Below, piece after piece: positions 12,409 to 22,300 of a stretch of 64,000 nt of DNA. Numbering within the stretch: the stretch's first letter is position 1; each line of letters begins with the position of its first letter. Origin of the DNA: Halichondria panicea (lineage: Eukaryota; Porifera; Demospongiae; Suberitida; Halichondriidae); the NCBI RefSeq assembly GCF_963675165.1, contig NC_087390.1, positions 3,114,001 through 3,178,000 of the forward strand. Reading direction: 5' to 3'. The notes under the pieces are model-generated. The model was not told where the DNA came from, made no database searches, and was given only the letters and a program-made list of their open reading frames with translations. The position numbers were made by a program, and so were the translations under genes.

Positions 12409-14121
12409 ATGCGGTGCGCATGCGCAAGCGAGGTATAGTACGGTAGTGTGTTTGTGTGTCTGTGTCTGTCTGTGTAGACTGCTACAGCTGCTCAAGGATC
12501 ATTGAAATGCAAGTAAGAGTTTCTATAGGCTTCTAGTCATGTTTTCTTGGATTTTAATTTGTGGATTTGTAAAATTAATAATGCTTTGTTCTCGAGTTAT
12601 GCCTACTTGGAATGCCATTACAGCCTTTTCGGAAGAGCACGTAGCCAACTTGTTTACCAAGTGTTGCTACTTTACTTAACTCTACACTAGAACGCTAGCT
12701 ATTGGTAGCTGCAAGAGAGCTACAAGGCTCTGCTGATGGCAGCCATTAATTTAGACTTGAACTTTGGCATCGATCGTTTTTAACAACAATCATGGTCGAT
12801 CATTACCCACTCTTTGAGTTTGCATGCAGCATGCAAATTAAGTATAAAATTAAGCTATTAGTAGCTTTATGTTATGTAGCTTTGGCATCTCCACCGAGGC
12901 ATCAGCACCTGCGGTGTTTTTTGTATAGTTTTGCACAGTACATGCATTTTGGGGTATAAATTGTGGGACGTACATAATTACATTGGACGTGCAATTTGTT
13001 CATATATACAGCAATGAATATTGCGTTTTTTCATCATGTGACAATAATTCCCCAGATTTAAAAGTCCACATGCATGCACTTATACATTTATACATCCATC
13101 CAATGATATATAACCATAATTATGCTCATGCAGATTTATACATCCATTCCACCCGTGATAACCGTATAGTGCTAAATTTTCGAGGGGCTTAATTTTTGAG
13201 GATTTCGTGGGTTAGCAATCCTACACAAAAATTGTTCTTTATCTGCTATAACGTGCAAAGATTAAAGGCCTGGCTTCCGGTAAGCAGTCATTCCACCAAT
13301 ATTGTGCAACGAAAATTAATGCTTTTAGAGGCCATTCCACCAAATATAAGTGCCTCGAAAATTTTGCGGTATACGGTACTACCCCGTGTAAACGCGCAGT
13401 GCGGCTAAAATTCGAAGCACTAAAATTATGTTGAAGTAGCTCGAATATAGACGCCCATATGGGCCTCTAATTGAATAGGCACTTTTATTGGAAAATTTGT
13501 TGTTTTGCTCATGGCGCGGCTAATTGAATTGTCAACTTCAATTAAAAAGCCACAAGGGTAACAGCTGAGATAAATGAAAGCACTTGCGGGTGCTGATGCC
13601 TCGGTGGAGGTGTCAAAGTTACAAAACATAAAGCTACTATATATAGCTATTAAATTTATCCTTAGCTTTCTCATGATGAACATAATTTTGCTGCGCAGGC
13701 AGAATCACAGGGAAACTCAAAGAGTGGGTAATGACCGACCATAATTGTTGTTAAAATGATCGATGCCAAAAGTTCAAGTCTAAAATTAATGGCCGCATCA
13801 GCAGAGCTTTGTAGCTCTCTTCTCACTCTTGCAGCTACCGATATCTAGCGTTCTAGTGCAGAGCTAACTACTAAGTAGTGTAGCAACACTCGGTGAACAA
13901 GTTTTGCTACGCACTCTTCTAAAAAAACTGCAATGGCATTCCAAGTAGGCATAACTCGAGAACGAAGCATTATTTTGCAAATTCACGAATTAAAATCCAA
14001 GAAAACATGACTAGTAGCCTGTAGAAACTCTTACTTGCACTTCATTGATCCTTGGGCGGTCTACACAGACACACAAAAACACTACCGTATACCTCACTTG
14101 CGCATGCGCACCGAGGCATAA
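12409..14121. mobile_element. Large foldback (inverted-repeat) structure
   Basis: The left arm (about 12409-12914) reappears as its reverse complement in the right arm (about 13582-14121). They share, among others, the stretches around ttctataggcttctagtcat, tctcgagttatgcc and tacccactctttgag. By eye the arms are roughly 80% alike with several indels. Both outer ends carry the tgcctcggtgcgca / tgcgcaccgaggca motif, and the inner ends carry a related tgcctcggtg motif, so each arm may itself be a MITE inserted in opposite orientation. The spacer of about 670 bp contains another MITE. No complete transposase is present. A related solo arm lies at 24128. Confidence 0.7.
13159..13378. mobile_element. 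MITE, taccgtatagcg family, nested
   Basis: Left end accgtatagtgctaaatttt and right end aaaattttgcggtatacggt are imperfect inverted repeats of about 25 bp. The element sits in the spacer between the two foldback arms. Confidence 0.55.
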
Positions 14122-14238
14122 TTAGTGAGATAAATATATAGCTGCATAGAGTCATGGAGTCAGTCAAAACCATTGTCACCATCATTGTCTTCAGACAACT
14201 GTAAGTCCAGCTTTGGTTCTTTGACATTAGACACAATT

Positions 14239-14436
14239 TCAACGCTTCAACCTGAGTTGCCTAATTTTGATGATGTAGTGGACTATCTTTGGGACAAATT
14301 TTAAGTCCTTCGGTAAACGTTGGGAAACCGTGGTTTTTCTCAGCAAACTGATCTTGTGCCTTTCCATGAATCGATAGAGCCACCCCTGACTAGCAACAAA
14401 GCTGCTGTTCCCGGCCTGGCGTTTTATTTTTGACAC
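14239..14436 (-). pseudogene. Tigger/pogo-like transposase remnant (CENP-B HTH)
   Basis: This short minus-strand frame contains FVASQGWLYRFMERHKIS followed by RKTTVSQRLPKDL. That is the form of the second CENP-B/Tc5-type helix-turn-helix of Tigger/pogo transposases (F-x-AS-x-GWL-x-x-F-x-x-R). The DDE catalytic domain is missing. In another frame just downstream (about 14233-14150) an acidic stretch ending LSEDNDGDNGFD resembles a transposase C-terminal tail, suggesting an internal deletion. It is not functional. Confidence 0.6.
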
Positions 14437-14700
14437 AACACTTTCTTAGTAACACGAAGCCTGATTTCTCGCTTGCTACGAATATTTGAGGGAGCGCATC
14501 TATTAGAAAAACAGGTGATATTAACCTCAAATAGACGCGCATCGCGCGAAGAAATGAGATACTCGTTTACACTATGGTATACCTTTGTGTTGTATAAACT
14601 TTGAAACCACATAGTAAATATACTGAAAATGGTATACATACTGTCTATATAAGGACTCCATATATTTGTGTCATAAAACAACGAGGCATAGTAGACCTTG

Positions 14701-14716
14701 CTATACTGATAGTTGT
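14701..14716 (+). promoter_or_regulatory. Upstream element shared by POT genes (class f copy)
   Basis: The sequence ctatactgatagttgtt, about 90 bp before the start codon at 14792, is a weaker form of the actgatwgcgttt element found upstream of POT classes a, b and e. A TATA-like tctatataagg lies near 14643-14653. The match is seen by eye and the function is inferred. Confidence 0.3.
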
Positions 14717-14791
14717 TCATCCACACTTAGCTTTCACAAAACTCAGTTGTGTACCATAGTCCTCGCAGTCTCTTAGCTTTCTACAAGTCTC

Positions 14792-16324
14792 ATGATGAGA
14801 GCAGAAAGAATGAGGTGTAAATGCAGGTACAGAGTGAGATGGTTTTATTCCAAGGGAGCCTTTCTTGTTCTGGTATGGGTTAGGCTGCTTACTGTAGCAA
14901 GCATCTCCGTGCTAAATACAATTAAAATGTATGGAGACCAAATACGGAAAGACAACTTCAACTTCATCTTACCAAAGTGGCTACCTGCTATCCCACTTGT
15001 GTTTGGTTTGTTGGGAGCTGTTTTCTCAGGATGGCTAGCCGACGCTAAGCTGGGCAACTACAAGGTGATGAAATACTGCTGTGTACTGCTGTTTTTTATA
15101 AGTTTGTGTTTTAGTACCTACACCATAGTTCCTGGTATTATGCATTATACATACGTGGTGAGTGTGTTGTACTGCGTATGTGGGAGTGTTTCTGCAATGG
15201 CTGTAGTAGCGTGCTTGGTTACTTCACTGCAACTAGGTTTGGATCAGATGCCTGATGCTTCATCTTCTAGTATCACAAGTTTTATTGCTTGGTTTGTATT
15301 CAGTATCTACACTGGTATTTGGATCAGCAAGTTTCCACTTTTGGCAATAAAGTTCTGTTCAATTAAACCGTTTTGGTTTATTCAACTTTACAGCTTGGTT
15401 CCACCTCTTTGTACAACTGCTGTTTTAGTTTTAGACTTCATCGTTGCAAAACAGTGGTTGCTCATTGAACCAAAATCTCCTCAGTCTCTCAAAACTATCT
15501 ACCGAGTTCTCAAATTTGCAGCTAAGCACAAAGCTCCCCTCAATCGGAGTGCTCTCACATACTGGGAAGAAAACATACCGTCAAGAATGGACCTGGGAAA
15601 GTCGAGGTACGGTGGACCATTCACTACAGAGCAAGTTGAAGATGTGAAGACTATCTTACGTTTATTTCCCCTCTGCTTAACGCTATGGCTACTAGGGGGC
15701 TCACTTGCAATCTTCCATCCCCCAAGTTTTGTGACAGTCGCTCCAACAGGCTGGACCACATGTACTTCCAGACTTCTGTCCATGTTCACATACAACTCTT
15801 GGTGGTGTGGTATGGTTTGGACTGTCTTATACGAGTTTGTGATTTACCCAGTGATACAAAACAGTCTTCCCAGCATTATTAGGAGAATCGGAATCATTTC
15901 TCTCGTCATAACAACTCTCAGTATTGTGTTCCTAATTCTGGAAGTAGTCCTCTACTATCACAGTGATTTAGTGGCGGTCGATTCTGTCATTGACATATTA
16001 CATTCAATTTCTAAAGGTTTTCTCACAATGTTGCTTGCTAGTACTATGGTGGAATTAGTTTGTGCTCAAGCTCCATATAACATGAGAGGATTGTTTGGAG
16101 GGTGTATGGTGTTGGTGTTGATTTCATCTGTTTTTATTGGCCGTTATTTCCCATCAAACATAAAATTAACAATGTATGGGGTTAGAGTAGCCATCAGCCT
16201 GTTTGGATTCATTCTATACTGTGCCTTGGCTCGCTGGTACAAGAAAAGAGTTAGAGATGAGGACTACTGTACACAAACTGTTGTGGAAGAGGTGTATGAT
16301 CGATACTTGTCAGCTCAGCGTTAG
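14792..16324 (+). CDS. POT/PTR-type transporter, class f
   Basis: A single-exon 510-residue membrane protein with about 12 hydrophobic segments, of usual POT/PTR (MFS, SLC15-like) length. Such proteins import small peptides or other solutes at a membrane; the substrate here is unknown. Family blocks: GWLADAKLGNY near residue 80, LGLDQMPDASSSSITSF near 147, FAAKHKAPLNRSALTYWEE near 242 followed by GGPFTTEQVEDVKTIL near 274, CAQAPYNMRGLF near 424 and LARWYKKRVRDEDY near 479. The first membrane segment reads RVRWFYSKGAFLVLVW, without the acidic residues of the POT ExxER motif. The start MMRAE matches class b. An AATAAA lies at 16528-16533. It is closest to class e (35917, 55951) and stands outside the 20-kb tandem array. 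Confidence 0.85.
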   Translation: MMRAERMRCKCRYRVRWFYSKGAFLVLVWVRLLTVASISVLNTIKMYGDQIRKDNFNFILPKWLPAIPLVFGLLGAVFSGWLADAKLGNYKVMKYCCVLLFFISLCFSTYTIVPGIMHYTYVVSVLYCVCGSVSAMAVVACLVTSLQLGLDQMPDASSSSITSFIAWFVFSIYTGIWISKFPLLAIKFCSIKPFWFIQLYSLVPPLCTTAVLVLDFIVAKQWLLIEPKSPQSLKTIYRVLKFAAKHKAPLNRSALTYWEENIPSRMDLGKSRYGGPFTTEQVEDVKTILRLFPLCLTLWLLGGSLAIFHPPSFVTVAPTGWTTCTSRLLSMFTYNSWWCGMVWTVLYEFVIYPVIQNSLPSIIRRIGIISLVITTLSIVFLILEVVLYYHSDLVAVDSVIDILHSISKGFLTMLLASTMVELVCAQAPYNMRGLFGGCMVLVLISSVFIGRYFPSNIKLTMYGVRVAISLFGFILYCALARWYKKRVRDEDYCTQTVVEEVYDRYLSAQR

Positions 16325-17137
16325 GTTTCTGTTTCTGGAACATGCAAAATAGAGTGCATGTGTGTTGTACATATGTACATGTGCATGTATAGTATACCTT
16401 TCACATTCAAACAAACTACTATAGATTTATTTTAGAAATAGAGCTGGATGTGAGGTGTTCTGTAACATGTTCTACAACTAGTATCTAAATTATAGTGTTG
16501 TAAAAATTTCAGTATCAGGAGCCCATGAATAAAAGAAGGAGTGGCTGACTATGGGAATCACGTTTCATAAGGGCTATGACCACATTTCCATATCATTTAT
16601 GCAGAGTCACCAAAATAATGATTGAATCCCTACACGTGCATGTTATACACAATACAGGGCTGCGGTTTGCAAGCACTTAGAGTCGCTTCCATACAAGAAA
16701 GTGCGGTTTCATCGGCAATTACGAAACGTGATCCCCGAGTATACGTTGAAGTTAGCCGCTCCTTCTCTTATTTATGGGCTCCTGTTATAAATATGTCAAT
16801 GGATATTGCAACAAAGCAATGAATACTGTGAAAAGTTTGCATAATAAAGGGTGTTGCAATCAAGGCTATAAGGCTCTAGGGCAAATGGACAGACACTGAA
16901 GGGAAATTCAAAAGATGTGAATGTCGTTTGTTCTGTGTATATTTTTGTATGGATCTGAGGTTTCTACACAAGCTATTAAAGTATAAGAAGAGGTAGAATA
17001 CATTATTATGACTGAACTAATTGGTATGCCAAATTTCTCCCTTTTAATACCTCGCTTCGCTCTCTTTTAACGAAGATTCGTTGTTCTGTACACCTGTTGC
17101 TATAATTATAGGCATGTTATTGTTTATATGCTGTAAT
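16325..17137. other. Intergenic region 3' of POT f
   Basis: Holds the probable 3' UTR with AATAAA at 16528-16533. The rest is AT-rich, with no gene recognised. Confidence 0.45.
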
Positions 17138-17236
17138 TAGTGCTGACCACGTGATCTCTAGCCAATCATAAAAGTAGTCATGTGACTAACTTAATTCTAA
17201 TTGTGCCTGAAGTTGTTGATGCACACTTTAAGTGTG

Positions 17237-17268
<32 letters not shown>

Positions 17269-17509
17269 AATGGTTTATTGAGAATAAAATTTTTGGGCAG
17301 GATCTCTTGTAATACACGAGAGAGCCTGGGAAGCCATTTTTGTATAATTATCATTTAGAGGAAGTATGTGCTTAAGTAAGGAAAAATAACAATACAAACA
17401 AATTGAGACGGTGAATGAAATGGATTCGCCAGGTACAAAACTGGTTTAACAGGTCAATGTATGGCAGGCTGTATACGTACACGAGGCTAGAGATCACGTG
17501 ACAGCACTA
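17138..17509. mobile_element. TIR element (372 bp) carrying an 18S rRNA fragment
   Basis: Terminal inverted repeats of about 25 bp: left tagtgctgaccacgtgatct at 17138 onward, right ending agatcacgtgacagcacta at 17509. They differ by one indel and one mismatch. The outermost bases are TA at both ends, consistent with a TA target site (Tc1/mariner type). The interior has no transposase but contains a stretch of small-subunit rRNA. Confidence 0.6.
17237..17283 (+). rRNA. Fragment of 18S rRNA 3' region (not a functional gene)
   Basis: Bases 17237-17277 read as the universal 3' part of eukaryotic 18S rRNA: they contain ttgtacacaccgcccgtcgc, then ctactaccgattgaatgg. One mismatch follows, then tgaga, after which the match stops. 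Upstream of 17237 there is no rRNA match. The fragment is about 45 bases long, sense on the plus strand, and embedded in a TIR element, so it is a captured piece and not an rRNA gene. Confidence 0.8.
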
Positions 17510-17630
17510 AATACTTTAGAGCACACCTAGCCAAAATCACGTGTTTTATTTGTGGTGCGGTCAACACAGCTTTGTGCGATGAATTGACTAGACCCTATTT
17601 TTGAGTATGGCTTTGCACGACTAGTTTATA

Positions 17631-17856
17631 TACCATGTAGCAGGAAATTTTCGTGGGGTGCAAAATTTCGCGATTTTCGAGGGCAGAACAGTATAACTCG
17701 AAAATTAAAACCGGGATAAACTACCACGCACCGGTATTTTCACATGCAAAGTATTGGTGGGTGGTTTCCTGGCATTGAAATGCGAATATTAGAACCCACG
17801 AAAATTTCTGCTGAGGGCTCTCGAGCCAAATCGCGAAAATTTCCTGCTATACAGTA
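17631..17856. mobile_element. MITE, taccgtatagcg-related, 226 bp
   Basis: Left end taccatgtagcaggaaattt and right end aaatttcctgctatacagta are inverted repeats, with the arms continuing into tcgtgggg / tcgcgatttt sequences. It is a diverged relative of the 11884 element. No coding frame. Confidence 0.6.
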
Positions 17857-18521
17857 TTTCAATAACTGATTAATAATTATTTAAAGGTGAGTCTTGTGCA
17901 GTATTGATCTATCTAGTAATCCGTGCCAAATGAAATGGCCGGTATATTGATTCAGAGAGCCAGATTAGCGAGAGTCTACTCCATACTTCTGGAACACAAA
18001 ACTTATCAAAAGACTCCGGCCGATGGATTGTTTCTGAAATGGACCAGGTATCCAACTTTCACTATACAGATGCACCAGGTACTATAATTATATAGACAGT
18101 GTGTCATACTATTAATGTTATTGTACCCTATACCATACCCATACAGTCATCCGGCCATGCATTTAATCACAACTTTAACTATTTCTGCTTCACACTGTAT
18201 TACCCAATTTCTGTATTCAACAGCAAAGATTTTGGTAATGCTCTCCTCTTGTGTGGGGAGGATGCGCTGAAGATCTACTGCATGGTGGTGGCTCTGATGA
18301 GGTTGTGATCAGCCCGAGCTATTTGGTTGAGTGAGTTAAGCTTATAAAATATTGGTTTTCAAATGAATAATTACGTTTATCTGCTTGTTGCTTATATACA
18401 AACTACAACATGATTATGTGAGACGTTAGTTGTTTACTCTGCATCAAAAGTAAAATACAGTGTAGGTTAGCTTTCACTGTGCAATAGCCTGCCTGCATGC
18501 TTATTTAATTATAGTACCCAT
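17857..18521. other. Intergenic region with solo TIR relic
   Basis: Around 17955-17985 the bases agccagattagcgagagtct resemble one end of the Tigger-like MITEs at 37830 and 39105; no partner end was found nearby. A 69-codon open frame at 18099-18308 is not recognisable. No gene is called. Confidence 0.35.
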
Positions 18522-19080
18522 GGATATCATAGACCTCTTGCACCTCGATCTCAGTGTGCATTGTACATCTCTATAACTCTCCTCTTGTACATGTACTAGC
18601 AAGGTAGAGGATGAATCCAAGCAGACTCATAGCAGCCTTGATTCCGAACACAATATTTAGAATTCTGAGGGAATTGCACCATGCACTGTCAAAACAACAG
18701 CATAAAATTATGTATAGAGGTAACATAACTTAAACCAAGGGTGTATATAAATTAAGGATAAGAGGGCATGCAACTGACTATTAGCGAGCAAAAACTAAAG
18801 CCACAGACTGGATATACTATATGTATACTGTACACAAAATCTAAATAGGCATGTAGTTTTCCACCGCCCACTTTAGCTAGCTGTTGCATGCCCTTTCTCT
18901 TTTATAGGCCTTTGCTTAAACTCATAATAATATTCGTATGTTGTAAGGGGCCTGAGCACAAACTAACTCCGTAAGTGCACAAAAAAATGTTTTGACAGCA
19001 AACCGTTCAACACAAAAAATAAAACACTTTTTATTGCCTCATTTCTGTGAAGACCTTTAATGATTGTATACTATACTCCA
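18522..19080 (-). pseudogene. Decayed 3' fragment of a class c POT transporter
   Basis: The plus-strand sequence closely parallels the 3' end of POT c at 30460-30870. Shared stretches include aatccaagcagactcatagc, gaggtaacataa, ggcctgagcacaaactaact and tgacagcaaaccg. The coding frame is broken by many indels and by an insertion of about 190 bases (about 18731-18920). Only the last third of the gene is recognisable. It lies just left of the 20-kb array, so the transporter cluster once extended further or was rearranged. Confidence 0.75.
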
Positions 19081-19367
19081 CAAACCAAGCTGCAGTATGT
19101 TCATGAAACTTATAATCGTGACTTCAAGTCCACCAATAATAAGTATAGAGAATGTGACTTTATCGATTTTAATTATTTATGATGAAAAGTGTTAGTGTTT
19201 GTCACAACAAAGTAATGAGTATAATGGTGTGATCAATCAAGAGGTGTATATATACTACGTAATTGCAAGCTATAATGCACACACTAGATACACAATGTAT
19301 AAGGTAAACTGATTTACGTACCAATAATATTATAGAGAATAGATATACCATACAGTATGCTCCTGAT

Positions 19368-22300
19368 TCATTTCCCAAATGCATGATAGTCACTATTTTC
19401 GTCCGAATTTGAGTCGGAATCTCGATCTCTGTTTGACAATTCCATGTCATCCCAGTCCTGGACTTGAACTAAATCAAGTCGTTTTGTCTTCTTTAGAGCA
19501 TCTCTCACTTTGCACACAAGTCTCACAAGAATATAAGCTATCATGTACACAATAGGACAGTTCATGATGAGAACCAGCAAAGTAGTTGAATATGGAAGAA
19601 GTTGGGAGTCGTCACCATTAGGAAATTTACTGTTGTCATAATTGAATCGTGTCACTTGGTTGATGATTATCAGACACAAAAGGAGCAGTGAATCCAAAAT
19701 ATTGTGCCATCGCTTGAGATAAGGCTGTGCAATGCTGTGGATGAGTAGGAACGAAACAAGTAAGACGTCCAGTGTTAAGTATTGATGGCTCAATGTTGGA
19801 AAAAGGGTTGTACAGATAATTAGCACTCGATACACGAAATACAAACCAGCGAAAACTCGATAGTTGTCTTTAAAGCAGCTCTGAAAGGAATCCAAGAATG
19901 GTTTCAGTTTTGAGTACGGTGCATGAACAAACATTTTAGCTATTGAATTTGTATCAACACATTTACAAATGGACAACAGTTTGAAACAAAATGGATATAT
20001 TAGTAGAAGCAGCATTGGAATAAACATGATAAGCATGCACAGAACTGCAAAAATAGCATACTTCAGATGATCCCCTGAAAATGGCGTCAAGTTACCTTGA
20101 AGAAATACAACAGTTTGATAGAAGATGTTACCCTGGCCGTATACATGGGTGATGTTAAGGATTTGACTGCAAACTTTGAAGCATCGGGAAAACACGATCA
20201 CGAGCACTGCTGATAAACCGTGTATAATGGACGACTTGATAGTAGAGTAACGAAAACAACTGCATTTCTGCAGAATATTGCAGTAGTTTATCAGGCCAAC
20301 AGTTATGATTACCAAAAGAAGTACATAAACAACAGTTGTAAACTTGAACATAAGCATATCCATTGTTGTGGCTCCTCTCCATAGGCAAAATGAAAGCTTA
20401 TCATGAAGGAAGAAATCTAAATTGAACACATTGTAGATCATTCTGGTTATGGTGTATGTATGATACACTGGATTTGGAAATATGATGAATGAATTTCCAG
20501 TGACAGGTATAGAATCAATCACTTGTGAAAAGAAAATAAATCCATTGACTGCGCCAGATGTGAAACTAATGTTTAGTACAGTTGTCAAGACAAATAAAAC
20601 AGTTAGTGGGAAAAGCTCAGATATAATGTAAAGAAGCCATCCGTAATCACACGATTCATTTTTTTGACAGTTGTGATTCATCCCATGATAATGAACGGAA
20701 TAATTCTCTCGACATTCACCACAGAGCCTTCCAGTTCGATAAATGCCACAGACCTCCTTGTCAAGCATCTCTTTAGTTTTAGGTAAGACTGAGTTTTGAT
20801 CAAAGTGATTACAATAGCCACCAGGACAGTATCCATATTCAAAATTACGTGTGTTATTATTGAACCCAAACCAGTATCCTTTTTGCAAATGTGCTTGAAA
20901 AAGTTTATAATCACACTGGTGTATGGGTCGAAATGCCGTTTCCAAAGTTGAAGCACTGCAAACGCAGTTTTCGGTAGATTCATCCAAAAAATACCCTGGT
21001 GGGCATTCCAAGAGAGATATATTGATGTTAAGCCTCAATTCGCGATATCCTAATTTTTGTAGTCTTAGCACACTATCACTTCCAGGTTGCCCATTTAGTT
21101 GCACCTTTCTATTGGATATATACGTGTACGGTTGACCGAGTTTGACACTTGATGTATTTTTACTTAGTGTTGCGTAGTATACTGCATCTATTGTTTGGTA
21201 GTAATCATTTATTACTGATATTGGCAAATTAGTTTTACGTCCAGGGTATACTTGAAAGTACTGGTTGTCACCAAGAAACATCGTTTTGTTTATTTGAAAT
21301 TGTCCTCCTGAAGTTGATAGATGACATTTGATATCGGCACCATGGAAAATGAATGTACCGACACAGGTGAATGTATGTGCATAGTGATGAGTTGTACGTT
21401 CGAATCCCTCAGTTGGATGATTGCATGCAGTAATACACGTTTGTAATGAAGGAGAGAAAATGTCATGGCCAGCAGCGTAACATTCAGTTTGATTGCCCTC
21501 GGCAATCTCAGCGTAATTGTCTTTAAATTCAAATGTTACATTCGAATTTTTTGAGTCAACAGATCCATGATATTGAATAAAACAACTTCTCGATGATACA
21601 AAGTTGTGTTTGTCAATGTTGTACTCATAGATAGCTCCACCCCTTCTCAAAGCAGTGTTTTTATTGAAAGTAAATGAGTTTTTTTCCATCACAAACAAAG
21701 CTGATAATCCAACAAATGCAATTGCACCACCTTCAAATCCGTAATTTCCGACAAAGTCGCATATGGTGTCAGGTCTTGTTGTAATGATACTGGATGAAAG
21801 GTAGAGTGCAGAGCCTGAGTTACCTTCAAATATTATCAAACCACTAAATATTGCATTGAAATCTGTAAGCATCATTGAACCCCTTCCATTTTCATAACCT
21901 GTATAGTTCTGAGAATCCAAACTCACTGTATTTGATCTGAATTCACAGTTATGAAACACTGGTACTGGTAAGAATCCTTTAGATAAAATCTCCCATACAT
22001 GTGGAGCAATATCAATTGCTGATCCGTATTTAGCTTCATTTTGTGTCCAATTACAATGATAAAACTCCAAGACATTTAGCAAATCAGATTTTTCTCTTCG
22101 AATTGAGTAGACTCGAATCCCTCCCCCATAAACTGCCCAGTTTCTTTCAAATGTACAGTGATCAAAATGCACTGTATTGTTGGATATTAAAGCAGTATTG
22201 TAGCCTATGTCCACACCACCACCTCCAAAATGTTTACACGTATTATCTTGAATCGTAAGATTTAATAGCTTAATGATGTTGTGACTGCTAGAGTCTTGTA

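Noticed and set aside
15499..15795. Antisense open frame opposite the conserved loop of POT f, repeated opposite the other POT genes (28570, 34377, 36606, 48569, 54411, 56640)
   Set aside because: It mirrors the strongly conserved sense codons of the loop block; conservation is explained by the sense protein.
17237..17283. Functional rRNA gene
   Set aside because: Only about 45 bases match; both sides are unrelated to 18S rRNA.
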